Below, in pieces: positions 25,887 to 33,613 of a stretch of DNA of 64,000 nucleotides. How positions within the stretch are numbered: position 1 is the first letter of the stretch; each line of letters begins with the position of its first letter. Origin of the DNA: an uncultured Lachnospiraceae bacterium (GTDB lineage: Bacteria; Bacillota; Clostridia; Lachnospirales; Lachnospiraceae); assembly GCA_910585005.1 (NCBI GenBank), contig CAJUCN010000002.1, positions 186,001-250,000 of the forward strand. The letters are read 5' to 3'. Under the pieces are notes generated by a model. That model was not told the origin of the DNA. It did not search any database and saw only the letters and a program-made list of their open reading frames with translations. The position numbers and the translations under genes were made by a program.

Positions 25887-27236
25887 TTATTCACAATTTA
25901 ATTTTTTCTTTATGATACTAATGGTATTTTCCATTTCTTTGTTTTCTTTCACTTCCGCAGTGATTTTGTCAATTCCGTGGATAACTGTAGTGTGATCTTT
26001 TTTTCCAAGGGATTTCCCAATGCTTTGAAGAGAATCTGGCGTCAGTATCCTGCACAGGTACATACAAATCTGCCTTGGAAGTACATACTCAGAATTTCTT
26101 CTTTTGGAAATTATTTCTTCTGGGGTAATGGAAAAATGTTCTGCCACCACGCTGATGATGAGAGCATGGGTGATATTTCTTTTTTGGTTAGGAGATATAA
26201 TATCTTTTAATGCCTCTTCTACGTTATCAAGTGTGATCTCTACATTATTCAGTTTAGAAAAAGCAATTACTTTATTATAGGCGCCTTCTAATTCTCTGAT
26301 ATTTGATTTGATATTGTTGGCAATATATTGAAAAACATCTTCTTTTATCTGTCTGCTGTTATTTTCTGCATTCTTTTTTAAAATTGCCATTCTTGTTTCG
26401 TAATCAGGCGGTTGTATATCAGCGATTAATCCCCATTCAAACCTTGATTTGAATCTTTCTTCCAAAGTTTCCATTTCTTTTGGAGGTTTGTCCGATGAAA
26501 GGACAATTTGTTTTCCTGATGAGTGAAGTACATTAAACGTGTGAAAAAATTCTTCCTGAGTGCTTTCTTTTCCTATGATAAATTGTATATCATCGATAAG
26601 CAGCACATCTACCGTTCTATATTTTTCTCTTAGTTGGTTCATTTTTGTAGCATTACCACTTCTGATGGAGTCGATTACTTCGTTGGTAAATTGTTCTGAA
26701 GTCACATAAAGTACTTTCATATCAGGGTTTTGGTCTAATATAAAATGTCCGATAGAATGCATAAGATGGGTTTTACCAAGTCCTGCTCCTCCATATAAAT
26801 ATAGGGGATTATAAGCTACCCCAGGAGATTCTGCAGCGGCCAGGGAAGCAGAATGTGCAAACTTATTATTGCTTCCTACTACAAAAGTATCAAATCTGTA
26901 CTTGGAGTTTAAGTTTGCATTTTCATGGTTGATATTATAAATGTTTCCTGGTGTAGAGAGAGTTTCATCTTCCGCATCTTTTTCTAAGATAAAAGCAATG
27001 TCATAAGTATGATTCATCATTTCAGAGATAGTAACCTGAAAATAACTTTTATATTTGGAAGAAATGTATTTCAGGGCATGAGCCTGATCAGATGGAATCA
27101 TAATGGTAACCACATCATTTTTTTCATTATAAAAATTAAGAGGTTTTATCCATGTATTGTAAGAAATGTCTGACAGGTCATATTCTTTTCTTACTGTTTC
27201 TTTGATCAGATCCCAATTTTCTTTAATAAAATCCAT
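25887..27236 (-). CDS. dnaA: Chromosomal replication initiator DnaA
   Basis: The 449-residue product has the four DnaA domains: an N-terminal DnaB/DnaD-contact domain (about 1-85), a short linker, an AAA+ domain with Walker A GGAGLGKTH at about 149-157 and Walker B VLLIDDIQF, and a C-terminal helix-turn-helix with the signature KKDHTTVIHG. The start MDFIKENWDL is chosen because it matches family N-termini and has GGGGGA upstream; an in-frame ATG 39 nt earlier lacks such a site. DnaA boxes flank the gene on both sides. Confidence 0.98.
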   Translation of the reverse strand: MDFIKENWDLIKETVRKEYDLSDISYNTWIKPLNFYNEKNDVVTIMIPSDQAHALKYISSKYKSYFQVTISEMMNHTYDIAFILEKDAEDETLSTPGNIYNINHENANLNSKYRFDTFVVGSNNKFAHSASLAAAESPGVAYNPLYLYGGAGLGKTHLMHSIGHFILDQNPDMKVLYVTSEQFTNEVIDSIRSGNATKMNQLREKYRTVDVLLIDDIQFIIGKESTQEEFFHTFNVLHSSGKQIVLSSDKPPKEMETLEERFKSRFEWGLIADIQPPDYETRMAILKKNAENNSRQIKEDVFQYIANNIKSNIRELEGAYNKVIAFSKLNNVEITLDNVEEALKDIISPNQKRNITHALIISVVAEHFSITPEEIISKRRNSEYVLPRQICMYLCRILTPDSLQSIGKSLGKKDHTTVIHGIDKITAEVKENKEMENTISIIKKKLNCE

Positions 27237-27446
27237 GATATATCCCCCAAAATAATGATAGCAAAAAACACTCAACTATATCTTAATATAAAACATGTAA
27301 AAATTCAAATTCTTTTTAGTTTACATAAAATTGATTTTACTTTATGAGCCTTGTGAATAACTTTTAGGAAGAAATAAACAATTTACACATCCTTGAAATT
27401 AGGCAAATTCTATATAGCATTTGTACAAATGTTGAAAAAATACAAG

Positions 27447-27478
27447 TTATCCACAAATTATCCACAGGTTGTGGATAT
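27447..27478. repeat. DnaA box cluster (two direct, one inverted)
   Basis: TTATCCACA occurs twice with a 2-bp gap, followed 3 bp later by the inverted TGTGGATAT. These are the strongest DnaA-binding sites visible in the window. Confidence 0.9.
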
Positions 27479-27620
27479 AATTATGTAAATTAAATTTTAA
27501 AAATTATCTATATTTAGTGGTTAGAAATTGCCAAGGATAACTAGATATAGAGGTAGTAAAAGTGACGATTTTACAGGGTTTTATTTGTATTTTTTTTATG
27601 AATATTTTCATGTTTTATAC

Positions 27621-27649
27621 TTGACGTAGGTGATTTAATTTTATATAAT
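27621..27649 (+). promoter_or_regulatory. Promoter of rpmH-rnpA
   Basis: TTGACG (27621-27626) and a perfect TATAAT (27644-27649) are separated by 17 bp, a near-consensus sigma-A promoter. It gives a leader of about 110 nt before rpmH. No regulatory fold was recognised in the leader. Confidence 0.85.
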
Positions 27650-27766
27650 CGTAATGATATTTTCCATGAAAAGATTTGGTTTCTAAATATTTGTTTACCT
27701 GATTATATATTAATTGATGATTTATTAATGTATTAAGGTTGAGTAAATGAAGGAGGTGCATACGAT

Positions 27767-27901
27767 ATGAAAATGACTTTTCAGCCTAAGAAAAGACAAA
27801 GGTCCAAAGTTCATGGTTTCAGAGCCAGAATGAGTACTCGTGGCGGAAGAAAGGTTTTAGCAGCCAGAAGGGCAAAAGGAAGAAAAAGGTTATCAGCATA
27901 G
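27767..27901 (+). CDS. rpmH: 50S ribosomal protein L34
   Basis: The 44-codon reading frame encodes a very basic protein beginning MKMTFQPKKRQRSKVHGF and ending GRKRLSA, the classic L34 sequence (VHGFRARM, GGRKVLAARR). It is part of the large ribosomal subunit. The AGGAGGTG ribosome binding site at 27751-27758 is perfect. It is the first gene rightwards of oriC and is followed by a small hairpin terminator before rnpA. Confidence 0.98.
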   Translation: MKMTFQPKKRQRSKVHGFRARMSTRGGRKVLAARRAKGRKRLSA

Positions 27902-27923
27902 GCCGCGTAAGTGGCCTTTTTTT
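27901..27923 (+). terminator. Terminator or attenuator after rpmH
   Basis: GGCCGC and GTGGCC pair around the tetraloop GTAA, followed by seven T residues. The stem begins with the last base of the rpmH stop codon. Because rnpA and yidD lie just beyond with no clear promoter, it probably acts as a partial terminator giving much more L34 than RNase P protein. Confidence 0.8.
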
Positions 27924-27946
27924 CTACCAGAAAAATTTAAAAGGAT

Positions 27947-28294
27947 ATGAAATATAAATATTCACAGTCGTTAAAAAAATATATAGATTTTCAGCATGTT
28001 TATAAAAATGGCAAATCTTTTGCCAACAAATATTTAGTTATGTATGTAATGGAAAATGATCAGGAAATGAACAGGCTGGGAATAAGCGTCAGTAAAAAAG
28101 TTGGAAACAGCGTTGTCAGACATAAAATTACAAGATTGATAAGAGAAAGTTACAGGCTGCACGAAGAAATGTTTATGTCTAATAGTAGTTTAGATATGGT
28201 AGTCATAGCTAGAAACAGCGCTTCTTCTATCTCATATGCAGAAACAGAAAGTGCTTTATTACATCTTGCAAAGCTTCATGGTATATGTAAGTAA
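27947..28294 (+). CDS. rnpA: Ribonuclease P protein component
   Basis: The 115-residue basic protein assists the RNase P RNA in trimming tRNA 5' ends. It begins with SLKKYIDFQHVYKNGKS and carries the RNR-type motif in GNSVVRHKITRLIRESYR, the conserved RNA-binding loop, split here as GNSVVRHK and RLIRESYR. Its place after rpmH and before yidD is conserved in bacteria. It ends 2 nt before the earliest possible yidD start. Confidence 0.97.
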   Translation: MKYKYSQSLKKYIDFQHVYKNGKSFANKYLVMYVMENDQEMNRLGISVSKKVGNSVVRHKITRLIRESYRLHEEMFMSNSSLDMVVIARNSASSISYAETESALLHLAKLHGICK

Positions 28295-28332
28295 TCGTGA
28301 TACATGATATTATGAGGAAATCAGAAAATAAC

Positions 28333-28542
28333 ATGAAAACATTATTTATTAGATTGATTAAATTTTATAGAAAATATATTTCTCCGTTAAAATCAACAAA
28401 ATGTCCTTATTTTCCTACTTGTTCTGAATATGGATTAGAGGCTGTTGAAAAGTATGGGGCTTTTCGGGGAGGGCTTTTGGCTTTATGGAGAATAATAAGG
28501 TGTAATCCTTTTTCAAAAGGAGGTTACGATCCTGTACCATAG
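28333..28542 (+). CDS. yidD: Membrane protein insertion efficiency factor YidD
   Basis: The 69-residue product starts MKTLFIRLIKFYRKYISP and has the invariant cysteines in KCPYFPTCSEYGLEA plus RCNPFSKGGYDPVP, as in the YidD family, which aids YidC-dependent membrane insertion. The chosen ATG aligns with family N-termini but its nearest GAGG is 15 nt upstream. An in-frame GTG at 28297 and ATG at 28312 would extend the protein by 12 or 7 residues; neither has a good ribosome binding site, so the start is uncertain. Confidence 0.9.
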   Translation: MKTLFIRLIKFYRKYISPLKSTKCPYFPTCSEYGLEAVEKYGAFRGGLLALWRIIRCNPFSKGGYDPVP

Positions 28543-28579
28543 TAAATTTAATTGATGAATAAAAACAGGAGGAAGTAAA

Positions 28580-29944
28580 TTGACAGGAATTGTTTTAACT
28601 CAGTATGATGGATTTATATTAGGGCCAATAGCAAAAGTTCTTGGACTTCTTATGGAAGGGATTTTTAATGTATTAAGTTTAATAAATATCCCTAATATTG
28701 GTTTATCAATTATCATTTTTACTATTGTAATTTATTTGCTGATGATGCCGCTTACCATTAAACAACAGAAATTTTCAAAGCTTTCTGCAAAAATGAATCC
28801 GGAGCTTCAGGCTATCCAAGCAAAATACAAGAATAAAAAAGATAATGATTCTATGATGGCTATGAATGCTGAGACTCGTGCAGTATATGCAAAGTATGGA
28901 GTTTCACCAAGTGGGAGTTGTATTCAGTTATTAATACAAATGCCTATTTTGTTTGCTTTGTATCGTGTTATTTATGCTATGCCGGCTTATGTAAGTAAAA
29001 TTGGCGATACATTCAGGGTTCTTGCTGATAAGATCATTTCTGTGGATAATGCACAGTTTTTGCAAAATTCAGGAATTGAAACAATAACCAGGACAGTATC
29101 TATGTATGGTAAAAATATATCGGAGGGTAACATACAAAATGGTATTGTTGATGTTCTTAATATGTTGTCTTCTTCTGATATGGCAGCTATTTCTGAACAT
29201 TATGGTCTTTCTTCCCTTCAATTTAATGGTAATTATATTTTTAGCCAGTTGAATTCAGCAGGTGAAGTCATTCAGAGAGGTTTGATTGACAGATATAATA
29301 ATTTTTTGGGAATTAATATATCAAATTCTCCTTCTTATATGGTGAGTCAGGCATGGAATGCTGAAGGAGGAGTGCAATGGCTGCTTATTATTGTCGCGCT
29401 TCTTATCCCTTTATTATCTGCTGTAACTCAGTGGATCAACGCAAAATTAATGCCTCAGGCAAATGTAGACAGTAAAGATAAAAATGACCAGCAAAATTCT
29501 ATGGCACAGTCAATGAAAATGATGAATACTATGATGCCGATCATGTCCGCTGTTTTTTGTTATACGCTTCCTACAGGTATGGGTCTTTACTGGATTGCCG
29601 GTTCTGTTGTGAGAAGTATTCAACAGGTAGTGATTAATAAACATATTGATAAAATAGATATAGAGGAAGTTATTAAGAAAAATAAAGAAAAACAAGCAAA
29701 GAAACTTGAAAAAGCCGGAATTGATCCAAATACTTTAAATAGAAATGCGACTATAAGCACTAGAAATGTGAATACTTCAAAGCCTTCTATGTCAACGAAA
29801 GCAAAAGTAAATTCTATGACACAGGAAGAAAAAGATGAGGCAATGAAAAAATCCACTGAATATTATAACAAAAATGCAAAGCCTGGAAGTCTTGCAGCAA
29901 AAGCAAATATGGTAAGACAGTATAATGAAAAAAATAATAAATAG
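28580..29944 (+). CDS. yidC: Membrane protein insertase YidC (Oxa1 family)
   Basis: This 454-residue insertase folds proteins into the cytoplasmic membrane. It has an N-terminal membrane segment, the conserved region MPLTIKQQKFSKLSAKMNPE with PELQAIQAKYK, four further membrane segments including IAGSVVRSIQQ, and a charged Lys-rich tail. It starts at TTG with AGGAGG 7 nt upstream. There is no lipoprotein cysteine, unlike SpoIIIJ of Bacillus. The stretch between the second and third membrane segments is longer than in short YidC forms. Confidence 0.96.
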   Translation: MTGIVLTQYDGFILGPIAKVLGLLMEGIFNVLSLINIPNIGLSIIIFTIVIYLLMMPLTIKQQKFSKLSAKMNPELQAIQAKYKNKKDNDSMMAMNAETRAVYAKYGVSPSGSCIQLLIQMPILFALYRVIYAMPAYVSKIGDTFRVLADKIISVDNAQFLQNSGIETITRTVSMYGKNISEGNIQNGIVDVLNMLSSSDMAAISEHYGLSSLQFNGNYIFSQLNSAGEVIQRGLIDRYNNFLGINISNSPSYMVSQAWNAEGGVQWLLIIVALLIPLLSAVTQWINAKLMPQANVDSKDKNDQQNSMAQSMKMMNTMMPIMSAVFCYTLPTGMGLYWIAGSVVRSIQQVVINKHIDKIDIEEVIKKNKEKQAKKLEKAGIDPNTLNRNATISTRNVNTSKPSMSTKAKVNSMTQEEKDEAMKKSTEYYNKNAKPGSLAAKANMVRQYNEKNNK

Positions 29945-29956
29945 GGGGTAATTATT

Positions 29957-30580
29957 ATGGAATATATTGAAATTACAGCTAAAACGGTTGCAGATGCTAT
30001 TACTAATGCATGTCAGAAGCTTGAAGTTATTAGTGATAAATTGGATTATATCGTAGTAGATGAAGGTTCATCAGGTTTTCTTGGAATCGGTTCTAAACCT
30101 GCCATAATAAAGGCAAAAGTAAAGTCTTCTGTAGTAGATCATGCAAGAGAATTTTTAAATGATGTGTTTGAAGCTATGGATTTAGTGGTAGTTATTGATA
30201 TTAAGTACGATGAAGAAAATAAAAATATGAATGTTGATTTAAGTGGAGATGAAATGGGTATTTTGATTGGAAAAAGAGGACAAACTCTTGATTCACTCCA
30301 ATATCTGTTATCTTTAGTAGTGAATAAGGAATCAGAGGATTATATCAGGGTAAAAGTTGATACGGAAGATTATAGGAGAAGGAGAAAAGAAACGTTAGAA
30401 AATCTTGCTAAAAATATTGCGTACAAAGTAAAAAGGACAAAACGTCCAGTTTCTCTTGAACCAATGAATCCTTATGAAAGAAGAATCATCCATTCTGCCC
30501 TTCAAAATGATAAATATGTTACTACTCATAGTGAAGGAGATGAACCTTTTAGGAAAGTTGTTGTGACATTAAAAAGATAA
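29957..30580 (+). CDS. jag: RNA-binding protein Jag (KhpB)
   Basis: The 207-residue product has the three Jag regions: an N-terminal Jag_N domain (MEYIEITAKTVADAI to about residue 50, with GFLGIGSKPA), a KH domain with GILIGKRGQTLDSLQ, and an R3H domain with MNPYERRIIHSALQ. It is a global RNA binder paired with KhpA in Firmicutes and is linked to cell elongation. It starts 12 nt after yidC and ends at a strong terminator. Confidence 0.96.
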   Translation: MEYIEITAKTVADAITNACQKLEVISDKLDYIVVDEGSSGFLGIGSKPAIIKAKVKSSVVDHAREFLNDVFEAMDLVVVIDIKYDEENKNMNVDLSGDEMGILIGKRGQTLDSLQYLLSLVVNKESEDYIRVKVDTEDYRRRRKETLENLAKNIAYKVKRTKRPVSLEPMNPYERRIIHSALQNDKYVTTHSEGDEPFRKVVVTLKR

Positions 30581-30583
30581 ACG

Positions 30584-30623
30584 AAAAGCTGCTGCAATAG
30601 GAATGCAGCGGCTTTTCCTTTTT
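30584..30623 (+). terminator. Terminator after jag
   Basis: AAAAGCTGCTGCA pairs with TGCAGCGGCTTTT (one G-T pair) around a 7-nt loop and is followed by CCTTTTT. It separates the rpmH-jag unit from mnmE. Confidence 0.88.
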
Positions 30624-30636
30624 AAGGAGAATTGTT

Positions 30637-32022
30637 ATGGAATCAGAAACTATTGCTGCAATTGCTACTCCTCTTGGAAATGCGGGTATTGGAATAATCA
30701 GGGTAAGCGGTGGAGATGCAGTAAGGATTGTAGACCAGGTATTTATAAATGGTAAAAATAAACATATTTTAAAGAATATGAAAAGCCATACGATTCATTA
30801 TGGTTTTATTATTGATGAAGATAAAAATGTTATTGACGAAGTTATGGTTTCTTATATGAAAGCTCCAAATAGTTTTACTGCTGAAGATACGGTAGAAATA
30901 AATTGCCATGGTGGTATTTTGGTTATGAACCGTATTTTAGAGCTTGTTATTAAAAATGGCGCCAGGCTTGCAACTCCAGGTGAATTTACAAAGAGAGCAT
31001 TTTTAAATGGGCGGATTGATCTTACGAAGGCAGAAGCTGTTATGGATATCATTTCTTCTAAAAATAAGGCGGCTTTAAAAAATTCAATTAGCCAGCTTCA
31101 AGGATCTGTATATGAAAAGATTAAAAGTTTAAGAGATGAAATAATTTATGAAATCGCTTTTATAGAATCTGCATTAGATGATCCGGAACATATCAGTTTA
31201 GATGGATATTCTGAAAAATTAATGGATAAAATAACATTTTTGTGTAAAGATGTATCTACACTGTTATCCCGTTCAGAAAATGGAAGAATAATAAAAGAAG
31301 GGATTAATGTTGTTATTATTGGAAAACCAAATGTAGGAAAATCCTCTCTGTTAAACAGATTGTTAGGACAGGACAAAGCTATTGTTACAGATATTGCTGG
31401 AACGACAAGAGATATTATAGAAGAGGATATCAGATTAGATGAAATAAATCTTCATATCATAGATACGGCTGGTATACGTCCTACAGAAGACATCATAGAA
31501 AAAATTGGAGTAAGTAAATCAATTGAGTATGCATCATTAGCTGATCTTATTGTATATGTTATGGATTCTTCCATTCCTCTTGATGAGAATGATATGAAGA
31601 TTATTGAAATGATAAAAGATAAAAAATGTATCATCTTATTTAATAAATCTGATTTGGAAACTCAATTTAGTATTGAAGACCTAAAGGATATTATAGGTCA
31701 AAATACGGTAGTTATTAAAACTTCTACAAAAGAAAATATTGGTATAAAAGAATTTTTAGATCAAATAAAAGAAATGTTTTTTAAAGGTGATATTATATCT
31801 GATGATGAAATGATTATTACTAATATTCGTCATAAAGAAGCATTTTTAGAAACCTATGATAGTTTAACAAAAATAATCGATAGTTTAAATATGGGTTTAC
31901 CAGAGGATTTTTATTCCATTGATTTATTGAATGCTTATAATAGTCTTGGAAGAATCATAGGGGAACAAATAGAAGATGACTTGGTAAATGAAATTTTTTC
32001 AAAGTTTTGTATGGGAAAATAA
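30637..32022 (+). CDS. mnmE: tRNA uridine-5-carboxymethylaminomethyl modification GTPase MnmE
   Basis: The 461-residue GTPase works with MnmG to modify U34 of certain tRNAs. It has an N-terminal tetrahydrofolate-binding domain (AIATPLGNAGIGIIRVSG), a helical domain interrupted by the G domain (GKPNVGKSS, DIAGTTRD, DTAGIRPTED, NKSD), and ends with the catalytic CMGK, a variant of the usual CIGK. It is expected next to mnmG, but two unrelated genes lie between them here. Confidence 0.97.
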   Translation: MESETIAAIATPLGNAGIGIIRVSGGDAVRIVDQVFINGKNKHILKNMKSHTIHYGFIIDEDKNVIDEVMVSYMKAPNSFTAEDTVEINCHGGILVMNRILELVIKNGARLATPGEFTKRAFLNGRIDLTKAEAVMDIISSKNKAALKNSISQLQGSVYEKIKSLRDEIIYEIAFIESALDDPEHISLDGYSEKLMDKITFLCKDVSTLLSRSENGRIIKEGINVVIIGKPNVGKSSLLNRLLGQDKAIVTDIAGTTRDIIEEDIRLDEINLHIIDTAGIRPTEDIIEKIGVSKSIEYASLADLIVYVMDSSIPLDENDMKIIEMIKDKKCIILFNKSDLETQFSIEDLKDIIGQNTVVIKTSTKENIGIKEFLDQIKEMFFKGDIISDDEMIITNIRHKEAFLETYDSLTKIIDSLNMGLPEDFYSIDLLNAYNSLGRIIGEQIEDDLVNEIFSKFCMGK

Positions 32023-32051
32023 ATGAGGAACAAAAGAAAGGAAATTAAAAT

Positions 32052-32864
32052 ATGAAAGTTTCTGTTTTTTATGAACATATTCTTGAGGCAGCGGATCAGT
32101 CTTCCATGACTGTTCTTGAAGTTTGTAAAAATATTTCTTCTTGTGGAATAATGGGAATAGAAATTGAAAATGTCAGATTAAAAGAAAACGAAGAAGAAAT
32201 TATGAAAATAACTAGGCAGACTGATATGGAAATAAGCTGCATTTATGGTTTTTATGATTTTTCTCACCAGGAAGATATTAAAAATGGATTTGAAATTGTA
32301 GATCTGGCAAAAAAAGTGAATGCAAAAAAAGTAATGCTTATACCTGGATTTGTAAAAGGAATAGAATTACTTCCTTTTATATATAAGCGTAAAATGAATA
32401 AGATGGTATCTGCATTGATAGCTGTATGTAATTATGCAAAAATCAATAATATTACAGTTGTATTAGAGGATTTTGATGATAAGATAGCTCCTTATTGTAA
32501 TGCAAAAGGTTTGAAATATTTTATTGATCATGTAGATGGTTTGAAGTGCGCTTTTGATACAGGTAATTTTTTATACAGTGAAGAAGATTCTTTGGAAGTG
32601 CTTCCTATGTTTATTGATCAAATTGCTCATGTTCATTGCAAAGATAGAACTTTTGATAAAAAAGAAGGAGAGATTCCAAAAGAAACGATAAAAGGAAGGC
32701 AAATGTATTCTTGTGCAGTGGGCAGTGGTTGTATTAAAATGAAAGAAATTATTGAGAAGGTTATAGGAACTGGGTATGATGATTATTTTGCTATTGAACA
32801 TTTTGGTTCTCTTACCCAGTTGAATGATATGATAAAATCTGTTGAATGGTTACAGCAATTTTAA
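32052..32864 (+). CDS. Sugar phosphate isomerase/epimerase (TIM barrel, AP endonuclease 2 family)
   Basis: This 270-residue protein belongs to the xylose-isomerase-like TIM barrel (AP_endonuc_2) superfamily, which covers sugar and inositol isomerases and epimerases. Likely metal ligands are the Glu in VVLEDFDD, the Asp in CAFDTGNFL, the His in HVHCKD and the Glu in FAIEHFG. The true substrate cannot be told. It has no signal peptide. It lies between mnmE and a ThuA-like gene, on the same strand and 29 nt after mnmE. The ThuA-like neighbour suggests a shared role in metabolism of an unusual sugar. Confidence 0.85.
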   Translation: MKVSVFYEHILEAADQSSMTVLEVCKNISSCGIMGIEIENVRLKENEEEIMKITRQTDMEISCIYGFYDFSHQEDIKNGFEIVDLAKKVNAKKVMLIPGFVKGIELLPFIYKRKMNKMVSALIAVCNYAKINNITVVLEDFDDKIAPYCNAKGLKYFIDHVDGLKCAFDTGNFLYSEEDSLEVLPMFIDQIAHVHCKDRTFDKKEGEIPKETIKGRQMYSCAVGSGCIKMKEIIEKVIGTGYDDYFAIEHFGSLTQLNDMIKSVEWLQQF

Positions 32865-32900
32865 TATGATGATCTATTATAAAAAGAAAGGGTTATGGAA

Positions 32901-33605
32901 ATGATCAAAGTAACGGTTTGGAATGAGTATATAGAAGAAAAAATGTATGATCATGTTGCAAAAGTTTATCCGGAAGGGATACATACATGTATAAGTAATT
33001 TTTTGTCTAAAGATAAGGAGATACAAGTTAAGTGTGTAACTCTTTCTATGCCGGAACAAGGTTTGTCAAAAGAAATATTGGATGATACTGATGTATTAAT
33101 TTGGTGGGGACATCAGGCACATGATGATGTAACAGATGAAAATGCCGAAAGAGTAAAAAAATATGTTTTAAATGGAATGGGATTTATCCCTCTTCATTCA
33201 GCTCATGGCTGTAAACCTGTGAAATTACTTTTGGGTACAAGTATGTGTCTCAGATGGAAACATGGAGAAAAAGAAAAATTAGTTTGTGTAAATCCTTCTC
33301 ATCCTATTGCACAAGGAATTACGGAACCTATTTTATTTGAACAAGAAGAAATGTATGGAGAATATTTTGATATTCCCAAACCTGATGATCTAATTTTTTT
33401 GGGATGGTTTTCTAATCAGGAGGTATTTAGAAGCGGATGTACTTTTACAAGAGGATGGGGTAAGATTTTTTATTTTCAGCCTGGTCATGAAGAATATCCT
33501 ATTTACTATATGCCGGAAATTCAGAGAATTATAAAAAATGCAGTAAAATGGGCTGCACCAGTTAATAAAAGAAATGTTGATTATGACAATGAAGAGGTAA
33601 GATAA
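32901..33605 (+). CDS. ThuA-like domain protein (trehalose-utilisation family)
   Basis: This 234-residue protein matches the ThuA family, a class I glutamine-amidotransferase-like fold whose members take part in trehalose/sucrose catabolism in rhizobia. The opening MIKVTVWNEY, then YPEGIHTCI, DVLIWWGHQAHDDV, LHSAHGCKP and FQPGHEEYP are typical. The start at 32901 is preferred since AAAGGG lies 8 nt upstream; the ATG two codons earlier is too close to it. It sits between the TIM-barrel isomerase and mnmG. Its reaction is unknown. Confidence 0.87.
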   Translation: MIKVTVWNEYIEEKMYDHVAKVYPEGIHTCISNFLSKDKEIQVKCVTLSMPEQGLSKEILDDTDVLIWWGHQAHDDVTDENAERVKKYVLNGMGFIPLHSAHGCKPVKLLLGTSMCLRWKHGEKEKLVCVNPSHPIAQGITEPILFEQEEMYGEYFDIPKPDDLIFLGWFSNQEVFRSGCTFTRGWGKIFYFQPGHEEYPIYYMPEIQRIIKNAVKWAAPVNKRNVDYDNEEVR

Positions 33606-33613
33606 ATAGCAGT

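Larger units (their letters stand above)
27237..27766. other. Replication origin oriC, dnaA-rpmH side
   Basis: This 530-bp gene-free stretch between the divergent dnaA and rpmH genes is very AT-rich. Two perfect DnaA boxes TTATCCACA lie at 27447-27455 and 27458-27466, with an inverted near-match TGTGGATAT at 27470-27478. A weaker reverse box TGTGAATAA lies at 27352-27360. The tight triple cluster is what is expected of the upstream half of a bipartite Firmicutes origin. The side nearer rpmH carries the rpmH promoter. Coding strand orientation switches here from minus to plus, which also supports the origin. Confidence 0.9.
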
